From NCBI GenBank assembly GCA_949987705.1, contig OX465283.1, forward strand, positions 47,034,953 through 47,098,952: a stretch of DNA of 64,000 nucleotides, written 5' to 3'. Numbering within the stretch: position 1 is the first letter of the stretch; every line of letters starts with the position of its first letter. This DNA is from Thereva unica (Eukaryota; Arthropoda; Insecta; Diptera; Therevidae). Below, one piece after another: positions 22,791-34,984 of this stretch. The notes under the pieces are model-generated. The model did no database searches. It was not told the origin of the DNA and was given only the letters and a program-made list of their open reading frames with translations. The position numbers and the translations under genes are program-made.

Positions 22791-22889
22791 CTCATTCCCT
22801 GTACTGTTCTAGGTCCCAATCAATCAAACTCTGTGTTCTTCTCTTCTGAACTCTTGGTATTTCTCTTCGCCTGTCCAAATTCTCTAATG

Positions 22890-23219
22890 TCCCAGCTTTA
22901 CCGACCTCAGTTCAACAGTTCAATCCGCATAAGTGACTTCACCAGGTGGCATGTGTAGTTCATGCTTGAAATTGTTGTTACTTTTTTGCCAGAAGTTAGA
23001 AATTCAAAAGCTCACTGGAATGATATTCCATTATTCCAGTTGATTACTCTCTTTTGAACGAGCTTTTACGTTCAACCTCAGTTTGATGTTTTGTTGAGCG
23101 AACTGAGGTTTGATTTATCCTGAGTTCTTTATGTAAAAATGTATGGGAACAGGGGTCTAAACTGAAGCTCACTACACCAATTTGCTCGAACTTGTGAAGT
23201 TCGGACGGTGAAGTCGGGG
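22890..23219. mobile_element. TA-type MITE, copy 2
   Basis: This is the same family as 18069-18406: CATAAGTG(G/A)CTTCACC, TTCATGCTTGAAATTGTTGT, TTCCATTATTCCA and AATTTGCTCGAACTTG occur in the same order and strand. The ends are degraded (CCCAGCTTTACCG and CGGTGAAGTCGGGG) and the flanking TA is lost. It is therefore older or less constrained than copy 1. Confidence 0.8.
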
Positions 23220-23371
23220 CAAAAGACTACTGCATTGCTCAGTACGCAGCATTCTTACTTGCAGCTTGCATTCAACATCGAATTAATCTCCCTACAACCT
23301 TGCAGTACTTAAGACAGTATTTTTAAAGTATGTCCAACTCTCGTCGACACCCGGCATCTCGACTCCAGGAC

Positions 23372-23868
23372 TTTTTTCATGTGTGACGTATTGGGTCCAA
23401 ATCCAAAGGCACTGTGGCCATTCATTTGGCCTATTGAACTACACCCCTTTACCTCATATTTGTAGGCCAGACCGATCGAACAAAAAAACCCTGCACCTCG
23501 CTATTGCGGGGCACTCACAGATAACGTGGAGGGCAGAGTCATCCTCCTCTTGGCAAAGCCTGCAGGTGGTGTTCTCCGCCTTTCCTATCCTCCATAAGTG
23601 GTAATTTATGACACAGTGTCCGGTAATCAAGCCAACTGTCCTGACATCATTTCTTCTGCGCCCTAAAATTTCCTTGGCCGTCTTAGGGGACGCACAGGAG
23701 GGATACTCTTTGAGTTAGACTGTTTCATCATAGTCCGATCATCCAGGGCCCTTTGCAGCAAGCGGGTTGGTGCTCTGGGCCGACGAAAGCAATTTCAGAG
23801 CCCTGTTTAGCATTCGCTTTTTGTTGCTTTTGAAGCCCCGGTGCCTAATTGCCTCTTGGACTTACTCT
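23372..23868 (-). pseudogene. LOA/I-type LINE 3' end, truncated copy
   Basis: The minus strand ends in an A run (T at 23372-23377) directly after the same tail as the element at 34971-38704. Shared words include GGCACTCACAGA, TGGAGGGCAGA, and CAAAGCCT(A/G)CA, which on the minus strand encode the C-terminal knuckle, and GAAGCCCCGGTG from the RNase H region. Internal deletions are visible relative to the longer copy. It is an independent, 5'-truncated insertion of that family. Confidence 0.8.
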
Positions 23869-24490
23869 TCCCTCGTTACTAGCATTTTCATTGCGTAGTG
23901 CAGCTGAGTTATTCGAGCCTGATTCGCGTCCTCGGACAACCATAACAAAAAGATAGTGATACGAGTCGAAGTTGGCATCTCGGTACGTTCTGGCGAAAGT
24001 TCTGGTACTGTCGACTAAGCTCTTTCTTGCTGTCATCTCTATAACTCGTGGTCCATTGTCATTAGTGTTTTAATGCAACCTGTGTGTGCCGACATACTAC
24101 TTCCGACATATTTTGGCGCTCACATCCCCCTGGATGATTTTTACATAATACTTGGGGCAGAAATTAAGTTCATCCATTAAGTTTCTTCGTTTGGGGACAC
24201 TTCCGTAGGTGCATGAAGGTTTATGTATGTTCTTTGATTTACGTCCCACACGAGGAGTGGATATCCTTTCATTTATTGCTTTAAAGCCGCTAATGGTAGC
24301 ATTCATTATTTTGCTGACCATAAAACCAACCTCTATATGACAGTTCTAGTACACGTCATACTCAGGGTTTTGCAAGAGGCGATTCCCTGTCCATCGCATC
24401 GCTTGAATGGCGGTAATGTCAGCTATATACTTTCACAGAGTATCGGCTATCGCTACTGTGCAGAGTTCCATGAGACTCCTAAATCATTTT
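23869..24490 (-). pseudogene. RTE-like LINE endonuclease remnant
   Basis: Minus-strand pieces in order are TAIQAMRWTG (about 24410), CHIEVGFMVS with SGFKAINERIST (about 24330-24250), YYVKIIQGDVSAKI (about 24150), NDNGPRVIEMTARKSLVDST (about 24050-24010) and TYRDANFDSYHYLFVMVVRG (about 23985-23930). These follow the motif order of an apurinic-type LINE endonuclease (E-R-W, GDxNAxxG, SDHYLV). Key residues are damaged (GDVSA for GDxNA, SYHY for SDHY). The copy is dead. Confidence 0.7.
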
Positions 24491-24579
24491 TCCGTTTGTT
24501 CCATTATCCAAGGGATATTGCTCGTTCCGTAATAGGATTTTTGTGTGAGATTATTAGCCTCAAACCAACCTAACTTGGA

Positions 24580-26484
24580 AGGGGCTAGCCCGATCATATT
24601 ACCATATCCTCCCTCATAGGATAGTTAAAGTGGCAACCACTAGAAGATTTTTATCAGCTCGTAATAGTTATGTACGTCCATAATTTCATATATGTATGTG
24701 CTAAGGTTATTCCCCCTATTCCGGCGATGACTGACCACCACTTGACTGGACTTTAAAAAAGGATATGGTAAAAATTCGTCCATTTATCAAAATCTTTACA
24801 GAGATTTCAAATTGGTCTAGTATATACCCTCGTAACAGTCTGGTCTAGTATATACCCTCGACTCAAAACAAAATGAATTCATTGAAGAAAAATATGACTC
24901 CTGTTTTTACCCTCATCACTCTAAACAGGATAATAGAATAAACGACGCCATGATATCATTCCAAAAGCAAATCTAGCATACTAAAAGGTCGAAATGGGCA
25001 GTTTAATTTATACGTTTTTACTTTACAACCAAAGCATTACGAGCTCCGATTTGGTAGCTACACATCATAACTGAGGTTTTTGCATATTCTGTTTTTGAAA
25101 TCCAGACATAAGCTCGCACACGACCTTAGAGAGTTTAATAACTGACATATTAAACTGCAGCCGCACTCCCACATCCTTTCCACCAATAAATTTATTCAAC
25201 TGGCGGAACGTACAGCGTTGTTCACACTACCCATAGCCATACGTGTCGGCTATGTTATACAACCCTTTTCTGGGTAGCATGCCCCAAAAGGGACGGGGAA
25301 TGATATGATATTATATTTTGCATGCGGTAACGTACGAGTACAAGCGGAATTTTCATTCGCCGCGTTGCGTTAAATTCACGATGAGCAATTTTCCCTCTCG
25401 TCGGCGGCATTTTATTTATTGAAACTATTATTTAATAATTGGATGGAACAAAGAGTAAACAATTGAGCTAGTGGCGAAAACAGGTGTGTCATAAGCGGAT
25501 TTATTAATTTGCCAGCGGTTTGGGGAGTTTCGCTGTTCTTGTTGGATGGATGCTGGTGATGTTGTTACATGAAATTGGATATTCTCATTTTGAGATTTTG
25601 GGAAATTTGTTTTTGCTGATTTTGTGGATCATCAACATAGATAGATGAGATTTTCATTTAGTAAATCACAAATATTAAAGAGTGTTATTCAAGAACGAAA
25701 CATACTTAAATAGTCTTTCATCAGTTTGTTGCAATACTTTCATCAGTTTGTTGCAATACCATTATATAAAATTATCAATTACTGTAGCACTTCTTTATAA
25801 CTATGCCTAATAAAAGCTGCGCTTTTTATGACGCAAGTATGTAGAAGATAAAAGAAATTGTGAACCAGAGCTAGACTCACGTGCCTTGGATAAGATTTAC
25901 TAGTGATCAACAATGCTCCAATCAACATCAATTTGAACAGATTTAACCTCACTTAAGGAGAAATGAAATAAACTCATGCTGTCTACTTTCCGTATATGTT
26001 TTTTTAACATCGAGATAAAGTGGACTATCAATTTTGATTATACTAAACTGAAATAATTCATTAAAATCGACAACAATGAACTACTACTGTAAAATTGGCC
26101 TCTTCAGACACTTTATCAATAAAAATTAGTAAACTAAGTGTAAACGCAGACTGGTTGACACCACTTCAGGCTGGAGTGGCATTTATGTTTGAAGTAATAA
26201 ATATATAATGTTAAAGTGTGTACTTTTATTCAGGGGCATATGAATCAATAAAATGTCAGCACAATTTACGACGTGTACATTTCGTTTCGTTACAAAATAT
26301 ACTACTATAGCAAAATAATTAGGTTTGTTTGGGTGGTTTTAAATTAAGGAGTCTTATCCAAATAGCTGCTTTACAGGGACGGATTAGCTCCTCTTAGCGG
26401 GGCCCGAGTATTTCGGTAGTGACCGGCTTAAATTTTATACAAAAAGTAGGAGGAGTTCAAGGTACATAAAGTGTAAATCGCAGG
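24580..26484. other. Non-coding stretch with two short tandem duplications
   Basis: No gene is seen over about 1.9 kb. TGGTCTAGTATATACCCTCG occurs twice (24813-24832 and 24841-24860), and TTTCATCAGTTTGTTGCAAT occurs twice in direct tandem near 25717-25760. Both look like replication-slippage duplications. Confidence 0.5.
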
Positions 26485-26800
26485 CCACATAGCACACGTG
26501 TTCCGCGTTCCGTCTACCCGTATAAGATCTCTCCGTCTTTCCGTGCTCAGATATTTATTTTTATTTTAGCCACAATAATCAGTTTTCTACCTCTCCGTGT
26601 TTTCGTTTTCCGATATTTATTTTTATACGAAGAAAATAGATTGTCAACAGTATAAAGGGCTTTTCCTGAAACTCTAGTCTTTCACATAAAAAAAAAAAAA
26701 TGTTAGCCACAAACGTTCGTTTTCATGGCATCATTGTAATCAACTTTGACAGGACGCGGAACACGGAGCACGGAAGACGAGTGTTATGTGGCTTCCGCTT
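26485..26800. mobile_element. Decayed inverted-repeat element
   Basis: CCACATAGCACACGTGTTCC followed by GCGTTCCGTC at the left is mirrored at the right by GGACGCGGAACACGG and GACGAGTGTTATGTGG. Inside, the words CTCCGT...CGATATTTATTTTTAT and CTCCGT...AGATATTTATTTTTAT are a direct duplication. No coding capacity or target duplication is clear. Confidence 0.5.
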
Positions 26801-27029
26801 AAGGTATGATTCTCCGGGATCGTTCGGTTCTGTACAGCTATAGAAATATATATAATCCCATAAAATTTGTAGACGCCACAATCAGCCATCTTGGGATCTT
26901 GGAAAAAAGAATATAAAAGTAAAAGTATAGGTACTATCGATATGGATTGTGGTTCCACCCTGCTATTGATGGATTCTCTTGTGTGCAAGATCATACCTTC
27001 AAGTTTATGTACCTTGGGATAAATTAGCA

Positions 27030-27235
27030 TGTTGCACACCGTGCGCCTATTGCACGGGCCGGTACAGGGTCCATAGGAAATATAAATTTTCGAGCCAATA
27101 CTGCACAGTCCGTGAAACAATTGTACTGCTCCCGCCGGGCGTCTACGGCCTGTGCAGTACTTTCTTGAATCTATGCTAATTTCGCATGGACCCTGAACCG
27201 GCCTCTGCAATAGGCGCACGGTGCGCACCGAGCTA
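27030..27235. mobile_element. Inverted-repeat MITE, about 205 bp
   Basis: The left CACCGTGCGCCTATTGCACG and the reverse complement of the right, CACCGTGCGCCTATTGCAGA, match over about 40 bases, through GGCCGGT(A/T)CAGGGTCCAT. A second inner inverted pair (TGCACAGTC...AGTACTT type) lies between them. The 175-codon minus frame spanning this region is a by-product of the inverted repeats, not a gene. Confidence 0.7.
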
Positions 27236-27239
27236 ATTT

Positions 27240-29189
27240 CTCCTATACATTTTCGCTCGAGAGCCATCTCTGAGAAATACTTCTCTCAGAAGTAGGCGGA
27301 GAAGACAGTCGAGGAAGAGGAACGGCCAAAATCGAGCCGATCTTCGTGAGCGTAGTCACAATTATTGTGAAACTTCAAGTTTCATCACAAAAAAAATCCT
27401 GAACACTCAACCTCCGGCCCGCCGCCAACCAGGCCCTTCGCCCATTCCGCTTCGAGAAGCGGAAGATTACAGGGTTATAGCTTTTAAGATGACGCCAGAT
27501 CAATGTTGACCTTTGCAAAACAGGAGAGAGACTTAAAGAATCCTATCGGTGCAGCGTCTGTCAATGTAAGTTTTTTAATTTTTAACATTTATTTTTTCCA
27601 TTTCATATTTTTCAATAAATTTAAACATTTACTTTCAAATATTTCCCATCCACGGCTCCCTTCTACTTCCGAAAACGTAATCGTACAGCTATTCTTCAAC
27701 AACAAACTGAAAGTAATGGGCGAAGTACATTGGAGTCATTAGCAAACACCATGCACGAATTTGTATATGACCCTGAAAATGGAGTGCATAGTCGGATAGT
27801 AGTGTCGGTCCCGTCTGCGTGCCCAGTCCATGTCAGCATGCTTGTTATTGAGGTTATGTATAGATACCAGTGGCGGTTCCTCTTTGGAAGCAAAGAAAGC
27901 ACTGCTTCCCTTGACCAAATAGGCAACTTCATAATTTCATTAATTTAAATATATCAAGATTAATCAGAAGAAAAATCTTAATATACTTCCTGCTCTGGAA
28001 ACACTAAGCCATGAAATGTACAAATTTTCTTATATAAAATGTATGTACAATTGAAATTTATCATACTACTGTATACAAAGAGTAAAGCCCTGGCCAAGAT
28101 ACGAGCGGCAGAGTGGCAAATACTAAATTACGATGACTCACCATTATACTGAATACGTAAAATTACGGAAAATTTCATCAGATCATAAATTGCGTTTGAC
28201 TGAAATACACAAATTTTGATTAGAGAGTGAAAATTGTGAAAATTAACAAAATAAAAACTAACTTGTGAATCGTTTCTAAAAGCAAACGTAAGAACCTTTC
28301 TCTCAATATTTGTACATAGTCGTAGATTGAATAGGCCGACAAGCTCCTTTGATTTAAATACTAAATTTTTCTTATGGTTCTTTAATGTTGACCTCTACTG
28401 TAGATAATTAAAAAAACTCTATATGCTCCTTTTTGTCTCCAACTATATCGTTGCAGGAGTGCTCCTATGGGAGCTCAAATGGAGTGCTAGCCTAGGCGGA
28501 CAACTAATGTTAAAAAAATATATGGAGAGGGAGCGGAAAGGGATCACTCCATGCTTCCATGGGAGTACTCCTTCATTGTCTTCAGAGCACTCCATTTCCC
28601 ACTGGGTTGGTACAGTACCAAGACCCTCTCAAACCGATGTAAACCTTCCTAAAATTCAGACATGGCTTGAAAAATCACAGCTTGAATCTACGTCGTTTTT
28701 GTAGAAATACCTTTACCCCAGAAAAATTCTCTAGTTACGCCCATGGGCCCAAGTGTCATTGCCCGACTCTTGGCACAACTCCAATATGTCAAAATGTTAA
28801 ACGATGAAGGTGTTTAAAAGATTCAACAATGAACGCTGTTTGGAAAAATTTGCTGGAATGTACTTAGTTTAACTTGAAGAATACTAGGAGGTCTCTTACT
28901 GAGAGCGTCGAACTGGAACTACAACAGATTAATGATTTTAATTAATTAATTCATTTTAATTTTTTTTTTACATAAAAGTACAGTTTACTGTTCTATGTAA
29001 TGTCGAACAGCAAATTCCAGTAGGAAAGATAGTAGGTACCCAACAGGATAAAGAGGCCTACTAGAGTAATGTTGGAGTCTCCTACGAGAGGTATTAATAC
29101 CTCCGAAATGTCTCCTTTTGCCATGATTTTAAAATTAGCATGTCATTGGAAGGGAGGGCTCCTTCTGACCTCCAAAAAAGCCTAAAGAG
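27240..29189. other. Non-coding stretch, no supported gene
   Basis: Nothing recognisable as coding or RNA. Several GGGAGTAC/GAGTACTCC-like words lie at 28450-28620, resembling the flanks of the Harbinger element, and may mark a related decayed element. Confidence 0.4.
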
Positions 29190-29431
29190 AGTACTCCTAT
29201 GCCTAATCTCCAATGGAAAAACCAACCACGAACCAACCACGTACCAGTAGGCTGAATAAGCTACCGGAGTTATATGACAAACCGAACGCAATCCGAACTT
29301 AGCTCGATCTGAGTTTGCATTTTAAGACGATTGTTATATGACATACTGAACATGGATTTTTAGTTGTCATTTCGGTTTAGTTAAATGTCAGTTCGGATGA
29401 AAATAAATATATAAGTGTATTTTTTCGTAAA

Positions 29432-30836
29432 AATGGATAATTTTTTATATGAAATGAATGAAATTACAATAATCCAACAAAAAAATTTTTCACCTTGTTG
29501 AAGCTATCTCATTCAAATTTCAATAATAGAAAATTAAAACTTAGAAGAAGAATGTATGAGGAATTTATGAAACAAAAACATATATTAATAAACAATTATT
29601 TTGAAAGTTTACCTGTTCCGAGAGTAAGAACAATTTGGAAAAAAGAAAGGAGTAGTGATTGGTGGACACGTATAGTTCAAAATTGTTTTGAAGAAAGTGA
29701 TTTCATACAAAATTTCCGTATGTCTAGGCAAACGTATTTGAAAATTTGTAATGAGCTAGAAGCTGTATTGAAGCCTTCAGAAAATGCTGTGAGAGAACCC
29801 ATACCAGTAGCTAAAATAGTTGCTATAGCATTATATAAGCTAGCATCTTGTGCAGAAGATAGAGCAGTTGCCAATCAGTTCGGCATTCATCGATGTACTA
29901 CGAGGAAATGCTTATTAAGGTTTCTAAATGCAGTTAATCAAGTTCTTTTAAAGAAATGGATTACATTCCCAACGGCAGAGGAATGTAGAGAATTAAGTAT
30001 ATATTTTAAGGGAAGAAGCAACATACCTAACGTTATAGGGCCAATCGACGGCTGTCACATTCCTATAACCGCACCAACAGAAGGCTACAGCGATTTCATC
30101 AACAGAAAAGGCGGATGTCCAGCCTTGTACTGCAAGGAATTGTTGATTGCAATTACAGGTACTTATAATTATTATTATATTAGTCATCTAAACAAAAACT
30201 CTTATATGTACTTAACAGGTTTCGTGATATTGTATGCAAGCATCCAGGGAGCAGACATGATGCAACTATTTTAAAAGATTCTGCATTTTACATGAACATA
30301 AGTGAAATCATGCCAAAGGTAATAAAGTTTCGAAATATATGCTATTTTTAGAAATAACATATGTTTTATGAAATATTTTAGGATACTGTTGAAATTGATG
30401 GTAATAATGTTCCTTACTGCATTGTCGGTGATCCTGCCTATCCACTAGAAAAGTGGCTTTTGAAAAATTATCCACGTGGCTGTAGCAAAGAGCAACAATC
30501 CTTTAATGTTCATGCAAACAAGGCCAGAATTGTGGTAGAGAACGCATTCGGGAGATTAAAAGGACGGTGGAGAATATTATCAAAAAAAAATGGATATGCA
30601 TTATTCTTTAGTACCTTACGTAGTTTCAGCTTGTTGTGTTTTACATAACATAGTAGAATCTGAAAAGGATCCATTTCAAATTTCATGGATTAATGAAGTA
30701 AATGAAATTGAATGAAAACTTTCCGCAACCTGCACAAAGGGAAACCAGTGGACGTAATTCTGACGGACAAGTTCGTGATATATTATGCCATTATTTAAGT
30801 ACAAATTTTCCTCTGTTAGAACAAAATAATATTTAA
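29432..30836 (+). pseudogene. PIF/Harbinger transposase (HARBI1-like), several frame breaks
   Basis: The product would be the DDE nuclease that excises and inserts the element. Visible landmarks include a helix-turn-helix-like N-terminal half with SRQTYLKICNELEAVL and ALYKLASCAEDRAVANQFGI, and GPIDGCHIPI with the first catalytic Asp (about 30045). After a likely 60-bp intron (30159-30218) comes HPGSRHDATIL with the second. A second intron (30319-30381, GTAATA...TTTTAG) is followed by GDPAYPL and VVENAFGRLKGRW with the third acidic residue. Frames slip near 29490, at the first intron junction, at an A9 run (30582-30590, one base too many for continuity) and near 30715. The C-terminus appears to end at 30836. 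The copy is probably inactive unless those slips are sequencing errors. Confidence 0.9.
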
Positions 30837-30934
30837 AAATAAAAACAAAAATATTTTCCATATTATTTTTTAATAATACTTTTCGTATTAAATTAATAAA
30901 AATTACAAAAAAATTATAACATTTTTTCTTCAAA

Positions 30935-31090
30935 ACAATATATAAAATAAAAACTAACTTCTTTCTTCAAAATAATAAATAAAATAAAAAGTAAGTCCTT
31001 TGTTCGAAATAATAAATTAAATAAAAACTAAGTCCTTTCTTCGCAATAATAAATTAAATAAAAACTAACTTCTTTCTTCAAAATAAAATA
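30935..31090. repeat. Tandem array, about 42-bp unit, 3-4 copies
   Basis: AAATAAAAACTAA(C/G)T(T/C)C(C)TTTCTTC(A/G)AAATAATAAAT-type units repeat across the gap between the convergent Harbinger genes. It is AT-rich and non-coding. Such arrays are common inside DNA transposons and are easily mis-sized in assembly. Confidence 0.65.
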
Positions 31091-31158
31091 AAAAAGTCGA
31101 TTCTTCGACAGTTATTGCTAATATCACAAAATAGGCAACGAGGTTTTTAGGCACTATT

Positions 31159-32009
31159 TTAATCGCTGTTTCTGGGATCAAAAATAATAACCTCGTTGCT
31201 ATTATTATTATTATTGTAGGACAAGAAGAAATTTCTTGAGTCCTCCAGCATCTTCTTGGTCTCCTCCATTAGTTGCTTTAAAACTTCTTTGTCGTGTTGT
31301 TGTTGTAGTTGGTGCTCATATTTTACTAGCTCCTTTTGCTTATCAAAAAAAGCATTCTGCAATTTTTCTTGTCCTTTTAAAAAATCTGTTGTACACCGGC
31401 TCATTGCTTTTTCATATGGTCTTCTTTTTCTACGTTTATTACATGTCCCGGTGTCTGAACAATATCTTTATATTAATGAATTTATTAATAGTAATGCTGA
31501 AAATGTACAGCTTCGTTGTGTGATAACTGTTCGCACGAACTTTCAGATGATATAATATATCTATAGGGACACTTGATTCTTCGAGGGCAATCGTCAGCAC
31601 AGAACCTAATAAAAAAACATGTTTTAATTTAAAGTTAATAAATGGGATGTTATACTACCACTGCAGCCGCTGGCACTTGAATCCACGCCTTCAAAACTTG
31701 CTACTGGTCGTGCCTCCAAAATTTCGCTAAGTTCATCCTCAAAAGAACAATGAGCCCTGTCACTACCACTTATTTTATTTTTATTTTTCGCTTCGCTATG
31801 TATTGGGATTTTAACTTTCTCCACTTCAATATTATTTGGTCCGTATTTTTGTTTACATGACCATATTCTCGCATTTCACTTTCAATCATTTTATAAATGT
31901 TTTTATTGGTATATTTCTTGCCATCTAATAATTTCAAGACTTTCTTTTCTTTCATTATGTCCAAAAAACACTTCACTTCCTCATCAGTCCAGAGATTACG
32001 TTTTGCCAT
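31159..32009 (-). pseudogene. Harbinger accessory Myb/SANT-like protein, two exons, frameshift
   Basis: The minus-strand gene starts at ATG 32009 with MAKRNLWTDEEVKCFLDIM. It is followed by WRKLKSQY, a Myb/SANT-like trihelix in which the W...W spacing fits the accessory proteins that help Harbinger transposase enter the nucleus and bind ends. After a frame slip near 31770-31800 comes an acidic, Ser-rich segment (FEDELSEILEARPVASFEG). A donor at about 31660 (AGTG/GTAGTA) and acceptor at about 31451 give a phase-compatible second exon. It begins TGTCNKRRKRRPYEKAMSR, then a predicted coiled coil (LVKYEHQLQQQHDKEVLKQL), an Asn run from an ATT repeat, and a stop at 31159. Confidence 0.8.
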
Positions 32010-32248
32010 TTTCAATTTTTTAATGTCTTTAAACTATAACACCAAACTAACAAAACTAAATTATAAACTGAATTTTAACAAACAAACACCAGATGTTAAC
32101 AAAACAATGCACATAACGTCAATGTTGGGTGCAATTTTTCAGACGCTAGAGTGAGACGGGTAAATCAATTTACAATGAGAAGGAATAGGAAACAACACTT
32201 TGGTTGGTTGGTTCGTGGTTGGTTTTGTCATTATAGATTAGGCACTGT

Positions 32249-32689
32249 AGTACTCCCAATAGAGTAGAGTTGGAAAACTCCCGTAAAGCAAGCTGTAGAC
32301 TGAAATTACAGATCTCACCTTGAGTTCCAAGATAGTATGTAATGGAGGTCTCCTTTTTAGCTTTCAATTATTTCTGGACGGATGCAAATAATACTTTTTT
32401 CACTGCACTTGGCGCTGCGGATAGATGCAGAATGACGCAATCCGAATAAAGCGGAAGTCCGAGTACTCACGAGTACGAAATAGTAAAAAAGCAGAAAACG
32501 AACTCATCACCTAATGAAACATGAACGCAGTCGCGGTATAAACTCTCTAATCAATGACTGAAAACCTATTTGGGAAAGCTCCTTTATTCATCCTCTAACA
32601 AGGTCTCCCAAATTTCCTACTGGGTAGAGACGTCCATGCAATTCTACCGTAACAGAAAACTGACTTCGGGCAACAGAGCAGTAGATGGC
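32249..32689. other. Short non-coding spacer
   Basis: Sequence between the Harbinger right end and the SINE-like element. No gene or clear element is seen. Confidence 0.4.
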
Positions 32690-32900
32690 TTCGTCGCTTA
32701 TTGTATTCATTGGCGATGGCAGTACATTAGAGTATTATTATAGAAGAAGAAATTTTATCAGGGCGGAAATGAAAAAGACCACGCTGCTTGTGGATTCGAA
32801 CCGAGGACCTCTGGGATGGCAGTCCGGCGTTTTAACCCCAATACTTCCGAAGATCCTTTTGCTACAAACAATACAACACAAAAAAGGACTGTAATAAGTG
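32690..32900 (-). mobile_element. Probable tRNA-derived SINE
   Basis: On the minus strand a TTAAAACGCCGGACTGCCAT segment is followed by GGTTCGAATCC, an excellent pol III B box (32787-32799 region). It sits in a tRNA-like context (CCCAGAGGTCCTC before it, CACAAGCAG after). The rest is a non-tRNA body ending in an AATACAATAA-like tail near 32700. The A box is imperfect and a full cloverleaf cannot be drawn, so it is a SINE or tRNA pseudogene rather than a functional tRNA. Confidence 0.6.
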
Positions 32901-34957
32901 TAGATATGATGATTGATTTTATCACACTAAATTCTTAATCTGTTTAATAATTACCTATACCTAACTTGTCTTAAAATCTTTTGCCGCTTTACTAAACACT
33001 AGGTTTCTCGTCAAGATATATCGTCCAGAGATTATTTAGTAAACAGATCGAAATTTGTATGAGTCATTTCGCAAGGCTTAACATTGCTTACCTAATTTAA
33101 CTATGCCACGTCCTTTTCAAATAAGAATTCCTTATCAATTTATACAATCACAATTTAAATAACAATCCCTCCCCCCACCCAACCAACAAAAAAGACCAGG
33201 CACTTAAAATCCATTCAAAATTTTGTTCAATGTTGAACTCTCCCCGTTCAATGTTGAACTCTCGTTCAAACAAGAACCTTTAAAAAATTCCCAAAAACCT
33301 CCAACAAAAAAAAAATACCGGCAGGACATGCCCAGGAGTAAAATCAATTAAACAAGTAAACAAAAAGTGAATGAATAAAACCCTGCCGCGAGGTCGCGAC
33401 ATGGCAGACCTTCCGCAAGGAATCCGTAATTAGTTTGCAATTACATCAGTGGCGTACAGGCGAGGACTGTGCAAAAAAATATAAAATCAGACATCAGGAT
33501 TTTCCCCGGGTAAAGCAAACTCGACAGGACATGAAAGCTATAAGGAAAACAAAGGAGAAGGATGTAGAGCTCATAGATGCTGACGAAAAGTGATGTTGGT
33601 GGCTGTCAGCCCAAATTCGTGTCCAATTAAAATGACTGATTCCCAGGCAAGCACGGGTGATACGAAGCCAAGCCTAGGATCCTTTCGCCCTGTGCGTTAT
33701 CCTTAGTCTCTTTCCCTTTTAATTACATCCCTGAGTAGAGAGCATTTCAGTATTTTGATTATGACTCCTTTTTTATATGAGTTGGCTTACTCTGGCGTTG
33801 ATGGAATCCTTGATTCCGGGATTTAAAACAGAAACTAATAGCCGCAGGTAGTCCGGATTCTATTCGGTAAAATCCTAGTTAATTACGATGATCCTTTCAC
33901 TTGCCGTCGAACAAGGACCTTTAATCCATAAACAAACTGCCAACAAAAAAATTCCTTGTGAGTTTTCATTTTTTCCCCGGTTTTAATCTCGAGGAATCCA
34001 AGTGAACTTGCTCGTGCCAGTCAAAAGGGGTTTATTCCAGCTGTGGAAGACATGCCAGGATATAAAGTTGCCATAGTTTGTCTACGGCGAAAGCTCTAAA
34101 GTAGATAGGATTAGAGCGAAAGTTGCAAAAAGGAGCAGCCCTTCCAAGGATTCCCGTTGTCTCTTTTTTCGGCGCATATGGCCTTCATATTACTTTTAAT
34201 CTACTTTTATACTTTCTTAAGACAGTGCTGAAACATTGTTCTGTTGTTCCAGGGGATTTTCCGTTATAAGATTTCCTTCGTGTAATTTGAAAACATTGCA
34301 GGACGATGACAAAGGGTGGAACATTTTTGGGTAAATTCCCAGTTAAAGAATAGGGAAAATTTTGCGTACAACATTGAAGATATCAAGACGACACTTTAGG
34401 CAATTTGTCAGAATTGTAGTTCTAGTTGACATGGACAATCTATTTAGCACTGTCTAGTCATATGTTTTGTGCTTGTTAGTGGAGGTACTTTAGTAGGGGT
34501 TGGATTCTTTATGTACATATGTATAATGAAATGGATAACTGCCGGGGGGTGTCTGTTTCAAAAGGATCCAAGAAATAAAAATGTTTGTGTATCCTAATTC
34601 TGAGAGGAACATCAATTTTTATCGACTATGTTTCTTGTTTAAGGCTTGAATTTATTTTATCTTGAGAATTAGACTGTGTTTGACTGTGTTTGTAGATATT
34701 TTAGCAAGCATATTCTGAATAGACATTATACAGAATGAAATACAGTGTCACAGACCTCTCAACATTTTTATGTTGATCGACCTATGGTTATTTCAAAATG
34801 TATATTTCTAATATTTTGTTATAATGGAAAATTTTCGCAAAAAATCTTTTTATTTACTTTAAAGAAAAAATTTAAGTTTTCTATCACAAAGCGGACCAGC
34901 GACCGTCTTTGGTGATTTAGAACAAAACTAAAAGCCTGAATAAATCTATTATCACCA
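32901..34957. other. Non-coding stretch, no repeats recognised
   Basis: About 2 kb with no gene and no obvious element. GTTCAATGTTGAACTCTC is nearly duplicated at 33227-33265. Its repeat-poor look makes it a candidate for conserved non-coding sequence. Confidence 0.45.
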
Positions 34958-34984
34958 ATAACATAGTCTTTTTTTTTCCCCGTG

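Larger units (their letters stand above)
29196..32248. mobile_element. PIF/Harbinger DNA transposon, about 3.05 kb, two genes
   Basis: The inverted ends are ATGCCTAATCT..AATGG and, inverted, GTGCCTAATCT..AATGAC, then on both sides AAAACCAACCACGAACCAACCA. AGTACT flanks both ends (29190-29195, 32249-32254). Since AGTACT is palindromic, it may be a target duplication or part of the inverted repeat; Harbinger elements normally duplicate 3 bp. The element carries a plus-strand transposase and a minus-strand Myb/SANT-like gene in convergent order, the standard two-gene layout, with a short tandem array between their 3' ends. Confidence 0.9.

Noticed and set aside
26740..27267. 175-codon minus-strand open frame
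   Set aside because: It spans two inverted-repeat elements and repeats their mirrored words in the protein; an artefact of repeat structure.
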